Positions 10,140-24,059 of a stretch of DNA of 64,000 nucleotides are shown piece after piece; within the stretch, counting starts at the first letter, position 1; every line of letters begins with the position of its first letter. Source of the DNA: Chlorocebus sabaeus (taxonomy: Eukaryota; Chordata; Mammalia; Primates; Cercopithecidae); assembly GCF_047675955.1 (NCBI RefSeq), contig NC_132916.1:70983481-71047480 (forward strand). Reading direction: 5' to 3'. Below the pieces are notes generated by a model, which saw nothing but the letters and a program-made list of their open reading frames with translations, had not been told where the DNA came from and did no database searches. The position numbers and the translations under genes are program-made.

Positions 10140-12540
10140 TAACAGAACACAGAGCAGTTTCTCAGAAAGCTTCTTTCCAGTTTTGAACGGAAGGTATTTC
10201 CTATTTCACCATAGCCCTCTAAGGGCATCCAAATATCACTTTGCCAATTCCACAAGAACAGCCTTAGCGAAAGCCTTCTTGAAGGGAAAGATGTATCTCT
10301 GTGAGATGAATTAACAGAACACAGAGCAGTTTTTCAGAAAGCTTCTTTCAAGTTTTGAACGGAAGATATTTCCTTTTTCACCATTGCCTTCTATGGGCTT
10401 CCAAATATCACTTTGAAAATTCCACAAGAACAGCCTTAGCGAAAGGCTTATTGAAGGGAAAGATGTAACTCTCTGAGATGAATTAACAGAACACAGAGCA
10501 GTTTCTCACAAGGCTTCTTTCCAGTTTTGAACGGAAGATATTTCCTTTTTCACCATAGCCCTCTAAGGTCTTCGAAATATCACTTTGCCAATTCCACAAC
10601 AACAGCCTTAGCGAAAGGCTTCTTGAAGGGAAAGATGTAACTCTGTGAGATGAATTAATAGAACACAGAGTAGTTTCTCAGAAAGCTTCTTTCCAGTTTT
10701 GAACGGAAGATATTTCCTTTTTCACCATAGCCCTCTATGGGCTTCCAAATATGCCTTTGCCAATTCCACAAGAACAGCCTTAGCGAAAGGCTTCTTGAGG
10801 GGAAAGATGTAACTCTGTGAGATGAATTAACAGAACAGAGAGCAGTGTCTCAGAAAGCTTCTTTCCAGTTTTGAAGGGAAGATATTTCCTATTTCACCAT
10901 AGCCCTCTATGGGCTTCCAAATATCCCTTTGCCAATTCGACAAGAACAGCCTTAGCGAAAGGCTTTTTGAAGGGAAAGATGTAACTCTGTGAGATGAATT
11001 AACAGAACACAGAGCAGTTTCTCAGAAAGCTTCTTTCCAGTTTTGAACGGAAGTTATTTCCTTTTTCACCGTAGCCCTCTACGGGCTTCCAAATATCCCT
11101 TTGCCAATTCCGCAAGAACAGCCTTAGCGAAAGGCTTTTTGAAGGGAAAGATGTAACTCTGTGAGATGAATTAACAGAACACAGAGCAGTTTCTCAGAAA
11201 GCTTCTTTCCAATTTTGAAAGGAAGATATTTCCTTTTACTCCATAGCCCTCTATGGGCTTCCAAATATCCCTTTGCCAATTCCACAAGAAGATCCTTAGC
11301 GAAAGGCTTCTTGAAGGGAAAGATGTAACTCTGTGAGATGAATTAACAGAACACAGAGCAGTTTCTCAGAAAGCTTCTTTCCAGTTTTGAACGGAAGATA
11401 TTTCCTTTTTCACCATAGCCCTCTCGGGGCTTCCAAATATCCCTTTGCCAATTCTACAAGAACAGACTTAGCGAAAGACTTCTTGAAGTGAAAGATGTAA
11501 CTCTGTGAGATCAATTAACAGAACACAGAGCAGTTTCTCAGAAAGCTTCTTTCCAGTTTTGAACGGAAGATAATTCCTTTTTCACCATAGACCTCTATGG
11601 GTTTCCAAATATGCCTTTGCCAATTCCACAAGAACAGCCTTAGCGAAAGGCTTCTTGAAGGGAAAGATGTAACTCTGTGAGATGAATTAACAGAACACAT
11701 AGCAGTTTCCCAGAAAGCTTCTTTTCAGTTTTGAACGGAAGATATTTCCTTTTTCACCATAGCCCTCTATGGGCTTCCAAATATGACTTTGTTAATTCCA
11801 CAAGAACAGCCTTAACGAAAGGCTTCTTGAAGGGAAAGATGTAACTCTGTGAGATGAATTAACAGAACACAGAGCAGTTTCTCAGAAAGCTTCTTTCCAG
11901 TTTTCAACGGAATATATTTCCATTTTTACCATAGCCCTCTAAGGGCTTCCTAATATGCCTTTGCCAATTCCACAAGAACAGCCTTATCGAAAGACTTCTT
12001 GAAGGGAAAGATGTAACTCTGTGACATGAATTAACAGAACACAGAGCAGATTCTCAGAAAGCTTCCTTCCAGTTTTGAACGGAAGATATTTCCTTTTTCA
12101 CCATAGCCCTCTATGGGCTTCCCAATATAACTTTGAAAATTCCACAAGAACAGCCTTAGCGAAAGGCTTCTAGAAGGGAAAATGTAACTCTGTGAGATGA
12201 AATAACAGAACACAGAGCAGTTTCTCAGAAAGCTTCTTTCCAGTTTTGAACGGAAGATATTTCCTTTTTCACCACAGCCCTCAATGGGCTTCCAAATATC
12301 ACTTTGCCAATTCCACAAGAACAGCCTTAGCGAAAGGCTTCTTGAAGGGTAAGATGTAACTCTGTGAGATGAATTAACAGAACACATAGCAGTTTCTCAG
12401 AAAGCTTCTTTCCGTTTTGAACGGAAGATATTTCCTTTTTCACCATAGCCCTCTATGGGCTTCCAAATATCACTTTGCCAATTACACAAGGAGAGACTTA
12501 CAGTAAGGCTTCTTGAAGAGAAAGATGTAACTCTGTGAGA
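10140..12540. repeat. Long higher-order block, partial copy beta
   Basis: It aligns with 17013-19413 at a constant offset of 6873 bp, and from about 10484 with 4811 onward at an offset of 5673 bp. Shared markers are GGTATTTCCTATTTC (about 10193), the M1-M2-M3 cassette, AACAGAGAGCAGTG (about 10834), GATCAATTAACAG (about 11510), CAGATTCTCAG (about 12047) and TTTCCGTTTTG (about 12410). Past 12540 it degrades, with a two-base loss near 12682. Confidence 0.82.
10312..10827. repeat. Three-monomer cassette M1-M2-M3, copy 4
   Basis: M1 has TTTTTCAG and TTCAAG with CATTGCCTTCTATGG and CTTTGAAAATTCC. M2 has CACAAGG and CTAAGGTCTTCG. M3 starts TAATAGAACACAGAGTAG at 10656 and ends CTTGAGGGG. Confidence 0.82.
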
Positions 12541-14039
12541 TGAATTAACAGAACACAGAGCAGTTTCTCAGAAAGCTTCTTTCCAGTTTTGAACGGAAGA
12601 TATTTCCTTTTTCACCATATCCGTCTATGGGCTTCCAAATATCCCTTTGCCATTTCCAGAAGAACAGCCTTAGCGAAAGGCTTTTGAAGGGAAAGATGTA
12701 ACTCTGTGAGATGAATTAACAGAACACAGAGCAGTTTCTCAGAAAGCTTCTTTCCAGTTTTGAACGGAAGATATTTCCTTTTTCACCATAGCACTGTTTG
12801 GGCTTCCAAATATCACTTTGCCAATTCCACATGAACAGCCTTAGCGAAAGGCTTCTTGAAGGGAAAGATGTAACTCTGTGAGATGAATTTACAGAACACA
12901 GAACAGTTTCTCAGAAAGCTTCTTTACAGTTTTGAACGGAAGATATTTCCTATTTCACCATAGCCCTCGATGGGCTCCCAAATATCCCCTTGTCAATTCC
13001 ACAAGAATAGCGTTAGCGAAAGGCTTCTTGAAGGGATAGATGTAACTCCGTGAGATGAATTAACAGAACACAGAGCAGTTTCTCAGAAAGCTTCTTTCCA
13101 GTTTTGAACGGAATATATTTCCTTTTTCACCATAGCCCTCTATGGGCTTCTAAATATCCCTTTGCCAATTCCACAAGAGCAGCCTTAACAAAAGACTTCT
13201 TGAAGGGAAAGATGTAACTCTGTGAGATGAATTAACAGAACACAGAGCAGTTTCTCAGAAAGCTTCTTTCCAGTTTTGAACGGAAGATATTTCCTTTTTC
13301 ACCATAGCCCTGTATGGGCTTCCAAATATCACTTTTCCAATTCCACAAGAACAGCCTTAGCGAAAGGCTTCTTGAAGGGAAAGATGTAACTCTCTGAGAT
13401 GAATTAACAGAACACAGAGCAGTTTCTCCGAAAGCTTCTTTCCGGTTTTGAACGGAAGATATTTCCTTTTTCACCATAGCCCTCTATGGGCTTCCAAATA
13501 TCCCTTTGCCAATTCTACAAGAACAGCCTTAGCGAAAGGCTTCTTGAAGGAAAAGATGTAACTCTGTGAGATGAATTAACAGAACCCAGAGCAGTTTCTC
13601 AGAAAGCTTCTTTCCAGTTATGAACGGAAGATATTTCCTTTTTCACCATAGCCCTCTATGGGCTTCCAAATATGCCTTTTCCAATTCCACAAGAACAGAC
13701 TTAGCGAAAGGCTTTTTGAAGGGAAAGATGTAACTCTGTGAGATGAATTAACAGAACACAGAGCAGTTTCTCAGAAAGCTTCTTTCCAGTTTTGAACGGA
13801 AGATATTTCCTTTTTCACCATGGCCCTCCATTGGCTTCCAAATATCCCTTTGCCAATTCCACAGGAAAAGCCTTAGCGAAAGACGTCTTGAAGGGAAACA
13901 TGTAACTCTGTGAGATGAATTAGCAGATCACAGAGCAGTTTCTCAGAAAGCTTCTTTGCAGTTTTGAACGGAAGATATTTCCTTTTTCACCATAGCCCTC
14001 TATGGGCTTCCTAATATCCCTTTGCCAATTTCACAAGAA
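12541..14039. repeat. Alpha-satellite mosaic segment before the 8077-bp repeat
   Basis: About nine monomers of known types. They include a GAATTTACAG/CTCGATGGGCTCC monomer (about 12890-13040), a GAATATATTT monomer, the CTGTATGG/TCTCCGAAAGC pair at about 13230-13480 (same as 8249-8490), and a CCATGGCCCTCCATTGG monomer (about 13818). It ends in the TCACAGAGCAG/TTTGCAG monomer. Confidence 0.75.
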
Positions 14040-15466
14040 CAGCCTTAGCGAAAGGCTTTTTGAAGGGAAAGATGTAACTCTGTGAGATGAATTAACAGAA
14101 CACAGAGCAGTTTCTCAGAAAGCTTCTTTCCAATTTTGAATGGAAGATATTACCTTTTACACCATAGCCCTCTATGGGCTTCCAAATATCTCTTTGCCAA
14201 TTCCACAAGAAGATCCTTAGCGAAAGGCTTCTTGAAGGGAAAGATGTAACTCTGTGAGATGAATTAACAGAACACAGAGCAGTTTCTCAGAAAGCTTCTT
14301 TCCAGTTTTGAACGGAAGATATTTCCTTTTTCACCTTAGCCCTCTATGGGCTTCCAAATATCACTTTGCCAATTCCACAAGAACAGCCTTAGCGAAAGGC
14401 TTCTTGAAGTGAAAGATGTAACTCTGTGAGATGAATTAACAGAACACAGAGCAGTTTCTCAGAAAGCTTCTTTCCAGTTTTGAACGGAAGATATTTACTT
14501 TTTCACCATAGCTCTCAATGGGCTTCCAAATATCACTTTGCCAATTCCACAAGAACAGCCTTAGCGAAAGGCTTTTTGAAGGGAAAGATGTAACTCTGTT
14601 AGATGAATTAACAGAACACAGAGCAGTTTCTCAGAAAGATTCTTTCCAATTTTGAATGGAAGATATTTCCTTTTACACCATAGCACTCTATGGGCTTCCA
14701 AATATCCCATTGCCAATTCCACAAGAAGATCCTTAGCGAAAGGCTTCTTGAAGGGAAAGATGTAAGTCTGTGAGATGAATTAACAGAACACAGAGCAGTT
14801 TCTCAGAAAGCTTCTTTCCAGTTTTGAACGGAAGATATTTCCTTTTTCACCATAGCCTTCTATGGGTTTCTAAATATCGCTTTGCCAATTCCAGAAGAAC
14901 AGCCTTAGCGAAAGGGTTCTTGAAGGGAAAATGTAACTCTGTGAGATGAATTAACAGAACACAGAGCAGTTTCTCAGAAAGCTTCTTTCCAGTTTGAGCG
15001 GAAGATATTTCCTATTTCACCAGAGCCCTCTATGGGCTTCCAAATATCACTTTGCCAATTCCACAAGAACAGACTTAGCGAAAGGCTTCTTGAAGGGAAA
15101 GATGTAACTCTGTGAGATGAATTAACAGAACACAGAGCAGTTTCTCAGAGAGCTTCTTTCCAGTTTTGAACGGAAGATATTTCCTTTTTCACCATAGCCC
15201 TCTAAGGGCCTCCAAATATCACTTTGAAAATTCCACAAGAACAGCCTTAGCGAAAGGCTTCTTGAAGGGAAAGATGTAACTCTGTGAGATGAATTAACAG
15301 AACACAGAGCAGTTTCTCAGAAAGCTTCTTTCCAGTTTTGAACGGAAGATATTTCCTTTTTTACCATGGCCCTCTGGGGGCTTCCAAATATCACTTTGCC
15401 AATTCCACAATAACAGCCTTAGAGAAAGGCTTCTTGAAGGAAAAGATGTACCTCTGTGAGATGAAT

Positions 15467-15982
15467 TAACAGAACACAGAGCAATTTCTCAGAAAGCTTC
15501 CTTCCAGTTTTGAACGGAAGTTATTTCCTTTTTCACCATAGCCCTCTATGGGCTTCCAAATATCACTTTGAAAATTCCACAAGAACAGCCTTAGCGAAAG
15601 GCTTCTTGAAGGGAAAGATGTAACTCTGTGAGATGAATTAACAGAACACAGAGCAGTTTCTCACAAAGCTTCTTTCCAGTTTTGAACGGAAGATATTTCC
15701 TTTTTCACCATAGCCCTCTATGGCCTTCCAAATATCACTTTGCCAATTCCACAAGAACAGTCTTAGCGAAAGACTTCTTGAAGGGAAAGATGTAATTCTG
15801 TGAGATGAATTAATAGGACACAGAGTAGTTTCTCAGAAAGCTTCTTTCCAGTTTTGAACGGAAGATATTTCCTTTTTCACCATAGCCCTCAATGGGCTTC
15901 CAAATATCACTTTGCCAATTCCACAAGAAAAGCCTTAGCGAAAGGATTCTTGAAGGGAAAGATGTAACTCTGTGACATGAAT
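15467..15982. repeat. Three-monomer cassette, copy 5 (variant M3)
   Basis: M1 is the TTCCTTCC/GAAGTTATTTC/CTTTGAAAATTCC form. M2 is the CTCACAAAGC/TATGGCCTTCC form. M3 starts TAATAGGACACAGAGTAG at 15811 but ends as the CTCAATGG/AAGAAAAGCC monomer, so it is a hybrid. The M2 monomer contains the doubly changed dyad AGTCTT-AGCGA-AAGACT at 15759-15775. Confidence 0.8.
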
Positions 15983-17012
15983 TAACAGAAACAGAGCAGT
16001 TTCTCAGAAAGCTTCTTTCCAGTTTTTAACGGAAGATATTTCCTTTTTCACCATAGCCCTCTAGGGGCTTCCAAATATCCCTTGCCAATTCTACAATAAC
16101 AGACTTAGCGAAAGACTTCTGGAAGGGAAAGATGTAACTCTGTGAGGTGAATTAACAGAACACACAGCAGTTTCTCAGAAAGCTTCTTTCCAGTTTTGAA
16201 CGGAAGATAATTCCTTTTTCACCATAGACCTCTATGGGCTTCCAAATATGCCTTTGCCAATTCCACAAGAACAACCTTAGCGAAAGGCTTCTTGAAGGGA
16301 AAGATGAAACTCTGTGGGATGAATTAACCGAACCTAGAGCAGTTTCTCAGAAAGCTTCTTTCCAGTTTTGAACGGAAGATATTTCCTTTTTCACCATATC
16401 CCTCTAAGGGCTTCCAAATATCCCTTTGCCAATTCCACAAGAACAGTCTTAGGGAAAGGCTTCTTGAAGGGAAAGATGTAACTCTGTGAGATGAATTAAC
16501 AGAACACAGAGCATTTTCTCAGAAAGCTTCTTTCCAGTTTTGAACGGAAGATATTTCCTTTTTCACCAAAGCCCTGTATGGGCTTCCAAATATCACTTTT
16601 CCAATTCCACAAGAACAGCCTTAGCGAAAGGCTTCTTGAAGGGAAAGATGTAACTCTCTGAGATGAATTAACAGAACACAGAGCAGTTTCTCCGAAAGCT
16701 TCTTTCCAGTTTTGAACGGAAGATATTTCCTTTTTCACCATAGCCCTCTATGGGCTTCCAAATATTCCTTTGCCAATTCCACAAGAACAGCCTTAGCGAA
16801 AGGCTTCTTGAAGGAAAAGATGTAACTCTGTGAGATGAATTAACAGAACACAGAGCAATTTCTCAGAAAACTTCTTTCCAGTTTTGAAGCGAAGATATTT
16901 CCTTTTTCACCGTAGCCCTCTATGTTCTTCCAAATATCACTTTGCCAATTACACAAGAACAGCCTTAGCGAAAGGCTTCTTGGTGGGAAAGATGTAACTC
17001 TGTGAGATGAAT

Positions 17013-17356
17013 TAACAGAACACAGAGCAGTTCCTCAGAAAGCTTCTTTCCAGTTTTGAACGGAAGGTATTTCCTATTTCACCATAGCCCTCTAAGGGCT
17101 TCCAAATATCACTTTGCCAATTCCACAAGAACAGCCTTAGCGAACGCCTTCTTGAAGGGAAAGATGTATCTCTGTGAGATGAATTAACAGAACACACAGC
17201 AGTTTATCAGAAAGCTTCTTTCAAGTTTTGAACGGAAGATATTTCCTTTTTCACCATTGCCTTCTATGGGCTTCCAAATATCACTTTGAAAATTCCACAA
17301 GAACAGCCTTAGCGAAAGGCTTATTGAAGGGAAAGATGTAACTCTGTGAGATGAAT
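17013..17356. repeat. Two-monomer segment absent from block alpha
   Basis: The first monomer has CAGTTCCTCAG, GGTATTTCCTATTTC and GCGAACGCC. The second is M1 of the cassette. Both are present at 10140-10483 and 25090-25433 but missing at 4811. This explains the change of offset from 12202 to 12546 bp. Confidence 0.82.
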
Positions 17357-17700
17357 TAACAGAACACAGAGCAGTTTCTCACAAGGCTTCTTTCCAGTTT
17401 TGAACGGAAGATATTTCCTTTTTCACCATAGCCCTCTATGGTCTTCGAAATATCACTTTGCCAATTCCACAAGAGCAGCCTTAGCGAAAGGCTTCTTGAA
17501 GGGAAAGATGTAACTCTGTGAGATGAATTAATAGAACACAGAGTAGTTTCTCAGAAAGCTTCTTTCCAGTTTTGAACGGAAGATATTTCCTTTTTCACCA
17601 TAGCTCTCTATGGGCTTCCAAATATGCCTTTGCCAATTCCACAAGAACAGCCTTAGCGAAAGGCTTCTTGAGGGGAAAGATGTAACTCTGTGAGATGAAT
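17185..17700. repeat. Three-monomer cassette M1-M2-M3, copy 6
   Basis: M1 17185-17356 (TTTATCAG, TTCAAG), M2 17357-17528 (CACAAGG, TATGGTCTTCG), M3 17529-17700 (TAATAGAACACAGAGTAG, CTTGAGGGG). Confidence 0.86.
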
Positions 17701-20700
17701 TAACAGAACAGAGAGCAGTGTCTCAGAAAGCTTCTTTCCAGTTTTGAAGGGAAGATATATCCTATTTCACGATAGCCCTCTATGGGCTTCCAAATATCCC
17801 TTTGCCAATTAAACAAGAACAGCCTTAGCGAAAGGCTTATTGAAGGGAAAGATGTAACTCTGTGAGATGAATTAACAGAACAGAGAGCAGTTTCTCAGAA
17901 AGCTTCTTTCCAGTTTTGAAGGGAAGATATTTCCTTTTTCACCATAGCCCTCTATGGGCTTCCAAATATCCCTTTGCCAATTCCACCAGAAGATCCTTAG
18001 CGAAAGGCTTCTTGAAGGGAAAGATGTAACTCTGTGAGATGAATTAACAGAACACAGAGCAGTTTCTCAGAAAGCTTCTTTCCAATTTTGAATTTAAGAT
18101 ATTTCCTTTTACACCATAGCCCTCTATGGGCTTCCAAATATCCCTTTGCCAATTCCACAAGAAGATCCTTAGCGAAAGGCTTCTTGAAGGGAAAGATGTA
18201 ACTCTTTGAGATGAATTAACAGAACACAGAGCAGTTTCTCAGAAAGCTTCTTTCCAGTTTTGAACGGAAGATATTTCCTTTTTCACCATAGCCCTCTCGG
18301 GGCTTCCAAATATCCCTTTGCCAATTCTACAAGAACAGACTTAGCGAAAGACTTCTTGAAGTGAAAGATGTAACTCTGTGGGATCAATTAACAGAACACA
18401 GAGAAGTTTCTCAGAAAGCTTCTTTCCAGTTTTGAACGGAAGATAATTCCTTTTTCACCATAGACCTCTAAGGGTTTCCAAATATGCCTTTTCCAATTCC
18501 ACAAGAACAGCCTTAGCGAAAGGCTTCTTGAAGGGAAAGATGTAACTCTGTGAGATGAATTAACAGAACACATAGCAGTTTCCCAGAAAGCTTCTTTTCA
18601 GTTTTGAACGGAAGATATTTCCTTTTTCACCATAGCCCTCTATGGGCTTCCAAATATGACTTTGTTAATTCCACAAGAACAGCCTTAACGAAAGGCTTCT
18701 TGAAGGGAAAGATGTAACTCTGTGAGATGAATTAACAGAACACAGAGCAGTTTCTCAGAAAGCTTCTTTCCAGTTTTCAACGGAATATATTTCCATTTTC
18801 ACCATAGCCCTCTAAGGGCTTCCTAATATGCCTTTGCCAATTCCACAAGAACAGCCTTATCGAAAGACTTCTTGAAGGGAAAGATGTAACTCTGTGAGAT
18901 GAATTAACAGAACACAGAGCAGATTCTCAGAAAGCTTCCTTCCAGTTTTGAACGGAAGATATTTCCTTTTTCACCATAGCCCTCTATGGGCTTCCCAATA
19001 TCACTTTGAATATTCCACAAGAACGGCCTTAGCGAAAGGCTTCTAGAAGGGAAAATGTAACTCTGTGAGATGAAATAACAGAACACAGAGCAGTTTCTCA
19101 GAAAGCTTCTTTCCAGTTTTGAAGGGAAGATATTTCCTTTTTCACCACAGCCCTCAATGGGCTTCCAAATATCACTTTGCCAATTCCACAAGAACAGCCT
19201 TAGCGAAAGGCTTCTTGAAGGGTAAGATGTAACTCTGTGAGATGAATTAACAGAACACATAGCAGTTTCTCAGAAAGCTTCTTTCCGTTTTGAACGGAAG
19301 ATATTTCCTTTTTCACCATAGCCCTCTATGGGCTTCCAAATATCACTTTGCCAATTACACAAGAACAGACTTACAGAAAGGCTTCTTGAAGAGAAAGATG
19401 TAACTCTGTGAGATGAATTAACAGAACACAGAGCAGTTTCTCAGAAAGCTTCTTTCCAGTTTTGAACGGAAGATATTTCCTTTTTCTCCATATCCCTCTA
19501 TGGGCTTCCAAATATCCCTTTGCCATTTCCAGAAGAACAGCCTTAGCGAAAGGCTTCTTGAAGGGAAAGATGTAACTCTGTGAGATGAATTAACAGAACA
19601 CAGAGCAGTTTCTCAGAAAGCTTCTTTCCAGTTTTGAACGGAAGATATTTCCTTTTTCACCTTAGCACTGTTTGGGCTTCCAAATATCACTTTGCCAATT
19701 CCACATGAACAGCCTTAGCGAAAGGCTTATTGAAGGGAAAGATGTAACTCTGTGAGATGAATTAACAGAACACAGAGCAGTTTCTCAGAAAGCTTCTTTC
19801 CAGTTTTGAACGGAAGATATTTCCTTTTTCACCATAGCACTGTTTGGGCTTCCAAATATCACTTTGCCAATTCCACATGAACAGCCTTAGCGAAAGGCTT
19901 CTTGAAGGGAAAGATGTAACTCTGTGAGATGAATTTACAGAACACAGAACAGTTTCTCAGAAAGCTTCTTTACAGTTTTGAACGGAAGATATTTCCTATT
20001 TCACCATAGCCCTCGATGGGCTCCCAAATATCCCCTTGTCAATTCCACAAGAATAGCGTTAGCGAAAGGCTTCTTGAAGGGATAGATGTAAATCCGTGAG
20101 ATGAATTAACAGAACACAGAGCAGTTTCTCAGAAAGCTTCATTCCAGTTTTGAACGGAATATATTTCCTTTTTCACCATAGCCCTCTATGGGCTTCTAAA
20201 TATCCCTTTGCCAATTCCACAAGAGCAGCCTTAACAAAAGACTTCTTGAAGGGAAAGATGTAACTCTGTGAGATGAATTAACAGAACACAGAGCAGTTCC
20301 TCAGAAAGCTTCTTTCCAGTTTTGAACGGAAGATATTTCCTTTTTCACCATAGCCCTGTATGGGCTTCCAAATATCACTTTGCCAATTCCACAAGAACAG
20401 CCTTAGCGAAAGGCTTCTTGAAGGGAAAGATGTAACTCTGTGACATGAATTAACAGAAACAGAGCAGTTTCTCAGAAAGCTTCTTTCCAGTTTTGAACGG
20501 AAGATATTTCCTTTTTCACCATAGACCTCTATGGGCTTCCAAATATGCCTTTGCCAATTCCACAAGAACAGCCTTAGCGAAAGGCTTCTTGAAGGGAAAG
20601 ATGTAACTCTGTGGGATGAGTTAACCGAACATAGAGCAGTTTCTCAGAAAGCTTCTTTACAGTTTTGAACGGAAGATATTTCCTATTTCACCATAGCCCT

Positions 20701-23543
20701 CGATGGGCTTCCAAATATCCCTTTGCCAATTCCACAAGAATAGCGTTAGCGAAAGGCTTCTTGAAGGGATAGATGTAACTCCGTGAGATGAATTAACAGA
20801 ACACAGAGCAGTTTCTCAGAAAGCTTCTTTCCAGTTTTGAAGGGAAGATATTTCCTTTTTCACCATAGCCCTCTATGGGCTTCTAAATATCACTTTTCCA
20901 ATTACACAAGAACAGCCTTAGCGAAAGGCTTCTTGAAGGGAAAGATGTAACTCTCTGAGATGAATTAACAGAACACAGAGCAGTTTCTCCGAAAGCTTCT
21001 TTCCGGTTTTGAACGGAAGATATTTCCTTTTTCACCATAGCCCTCTATGGGCTTCCAAATATCCCTTTGCCAATTCTACAAGAACAGCCTTAGCGAAAGG
21101 CTTTTTGAAGGGAAAGATGTAACTCTCTGAGATGAATTAACAGAACACAGAGCAGTTTCTCAGAAAACTTCTTTCCAGTTTTGAAGCGAAGATATTTCCT
21201 TTTTCACCGTAGCCCTCTATGGGCTTCCAAATATCCCTTTGCCAATTCTACAAGAACAGCCTTAGCGAAAGGCTTCTTGAAGGAAAAGATGTAACTCTGT
21301 GAGATGAATTAACAGAACCCAGAGCAGTTTCTCAGAAAGCTTCTTTCCAGTTATGAACGGAAGATATTTCCTTTTTCACCATAGCCCTCTATGGGCTTCC
21401 AAATATGCCTTTTCCAATTCCACAAGAACAGACTTAGCGAAAGGCTTCTTGAAGGGAAAGATGTATCTCTGTGAGATGAATTAACAGAACACAGAGCAGT
21501 TTCTCAGAAAGCTTCTTTCCAGTTTTGAACGGAAGATATTTCCTTTTTCACCATTGCCTTCTATGGGCTTCCAAATATCACTTTGAAAATTCCACAAGAA
21601 CAGCCTTAGCGAAAGGCTTATTGAAGGGAAACATGTAACTCTGTGGGATGAATTAACAGATCACAGAGCAGTTTCTCAGAAAGCTTCTTTGCAGTTTTGA
21701 ACGGAAGATATTTCCTTTTTCACCATAGCCCTCTATGGGCTTCCTAATATCCCTTTGCCAATTTCACAAGAACAGCCTTAGCGAAAGGCTTCTTGAAGGG
21801 AAAGATGTAACTCTGTGAGATGAATTAACAGAACAGAGAGCAGTGTCTCAGAAAGCTTCTTTCCAGTTTTGAAGGGAAGATATTTTCTATTTCACCATAG
21901 CCCTCTATGGGCTTCCAAATATCCCTTTGCCAATTCCACAAGAACAGCCTTAGCGAAAGGCTTTTTGAAGGGAAAGATGTAACTCTGGGAGATGAATTAA
22001 CAGAACACAGAGCAGTTTCTCAGAAAGCTTCTTTCCAGTTTTGAACGGAAGATATTTCCTTTTTCACCGTAGCCCTCTACGGGCTTCCAAATATCCCTTT
22101 GCCAATTCCACAAGAACAGCCTTAGCGAAAGGCTTTTTGAAGGGAAAGATGTAACTCTGTGAGATGAATTAACAGAACACAGAGCAGTTTCTCAGAAAGC
22201 TTCTTTCCAATTTTGAATGGAAGATATTACCTTTTACACCATAGCCCTCTATGGGCTTCCAAATATCTCTTTGCCAATTCCACAAGAAGATCCTTAGCGA
22301 AAGGCTTCTTGAAGGGAAAGATGTAACTCTGTGAGATGAATTAACAGAACACAGAGCAGTTTCTCAGAAAGCTTCTTTCCAGTTTTGAACGGAAGATATT
22401 TCCTTTTTCACCTTAGCCCTCTATGGGCTTCCAAATATCACTTTGCCAATTCCACAAGAACAGCCTTAGCGAAAGGCTTCTTGAAGTGAAAGATGTAACT
22501 CTGTGAGATGAATTAACAGAACACAGAGCAGTTTCTCAGAAAGCTTCTTTCCAGTTTTGAACGGAAGATATTTACTTTTTCACCATAGCTCTCAATGGGC
22601 TTCCAAATATCACTTTGCCAATTCCACAAGAACAGCCTTAGCGAAAGGCTTTTTGAAGGGAAAGATGTAACTCTGTTAGATGAATTAACAGAACACAGAG
22701 CAGTTTCTCAGAAAGATTCTTTCCAATTTTGAATGGAAGATATTTCCTTTTACACCATAGCACTCTATGGGCTTCCAAATATCCCATTGCCAATTCCACA
22801 AGAAGATCCTTAGCGAAAGGCTTCTTGAAGGGAAAGATGTAAGTCTGTGAGATGAATTAACAGAACACAGAGCAGTTTCTCAGAAAGCTTCTTTCCAGTT
22901 TTGAACGGAAGATATTTCCTTTTTCACCATAGCCTTCTATGGGTTTCTAAATATCGCTTTGCCAATTCCAGAAGAACAGCCTTAGCGAAAGGGTTCTTGA
23001 AGGGAAAATGTAACTCTGTGAGATGAATTAACAGAACACAGAGCAGTTTCTCAGAAAGCTTCTTTCCAGTTTGAGCGGAAGATATTTCCTATTTCACCAG
23101 AGCCCTCTATGGGCTTCCAAATATCACTTTGCCAATTCCACAAGAACAGACTTAGCGAAAGGCTTCTTGAAGGGAAAGATGTAACTCTGTGAGATGAATT
23201 AACAGAACACAGAGCAGTTTCTCAGAGAGCTTCTTTCCAGTTTTGAACGGAAGATATTTCCTTTTTCACCATAGCCCTCTAAGGGCCTCCAAATATCACT
23301 TTGAAAATTCCACAAGAACAGCCTTAGCGAAAGGCTTCTTGAAGGGAAAGATGTAACTCTGTGAGATGAATTAACAGAACACAGAGCAGTTTCTCAGAAA
23401 GCTTCTTTCCAGTTTTGAACGGAAGATATTTCCTTTTTTACCATGGCCCTCTGGGGGCTTCCAAATATCACTTTGCCAATTCCACAATAACAGCCTTAGA
23501 GAAAGGCTTCTTGAAGGAAAAGATGTACCTCTGTGAGATGAAT

Positions 23544-24059
23544 TAACAGAACACAGAGCAATTTCTCAGAAAGCTTCCTTCCAGTTTTGAACGGAAGTTA
23601 TTTCCTTTTTCACCATAGCCCTCTATGGGCTTCCAAATATCACTTTGAAAATTCCACAAGAACAGCCTTAGCGAAAGGCTTCTTGAAGGGAAAGATGTAA
23701 CTCTGTGAGATGAATTAACAGAACACAGAGCAGTTTCTCACAAAGCTTCTTTCCAGTTTTGAACGGAAGATATTTCCTTTTTCACCATAGCCCTCTATGG
23801 CCTTCCAAATATCACTTTGCCAATTCCACAAGAACAGTCTTAGCGAAAGACTTCTTGAAGGGAAAGATGTAATTCTGTGAGATGAATTAATAGGACACAG
23901 AGTAGTTTCTCAGAAAGCTTCTTTCCAGTTTTGAACGGAAGATATTTCCTTTTTCACCATAGCCCTCAATGGGCTTCCAAATATCACTTTGCCAATTCCA
24001 CAAGAAAAGCCTTAGCGAAAGGATTCTTGAAGGGAAAGATGTAACTCTGTGACATGAAT
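23544..24059. repeat. Three-monomer cassette, copy 7 (variant M3)
   Basis: Copy 5 shifted by 8077 bp, including the hybrid M3 and the doubly changed dyad 3 (at about 23836). Confidence 0.84.

Larger units (their letters stand above)
15825..20658. repeat. Long higher-order block within the 8077-bp unit, matching 3623-8113
   Basis: Same monomer order as block alpha, but with two extra monomers at 17013-17356. One internal monomer near 19750-19920 is of a different type: CACTGTTTGGG here versus GAATGG/ATATAGC in alpha. Confidence 0.82.
14040..22117. repeat. 8077-bp higher-order repeat, first copy (47 monomers)
   Basis: The segment is followed immediately by a second copy at a fixed offset of 8077 bp. 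Sampling along its length I found only one substitution, A at 17315 versus G at 25392. Rare shared variants include TTTACTTTTTCACC (14495), CTCTGTTAGATG (about 14595), CCATGGCCCTCTGGGGG (about 15366), GATATATCC (about 17756), TTTTTCTCCATATCC (about 19481) and TAAATCCGTGAG (about 20089). The left edge is set where CTAATATCC...TTTCACAAG before it fails to match CCAAATATCC...TTCCACAAG at the end of the unit. Confidence 0.9.
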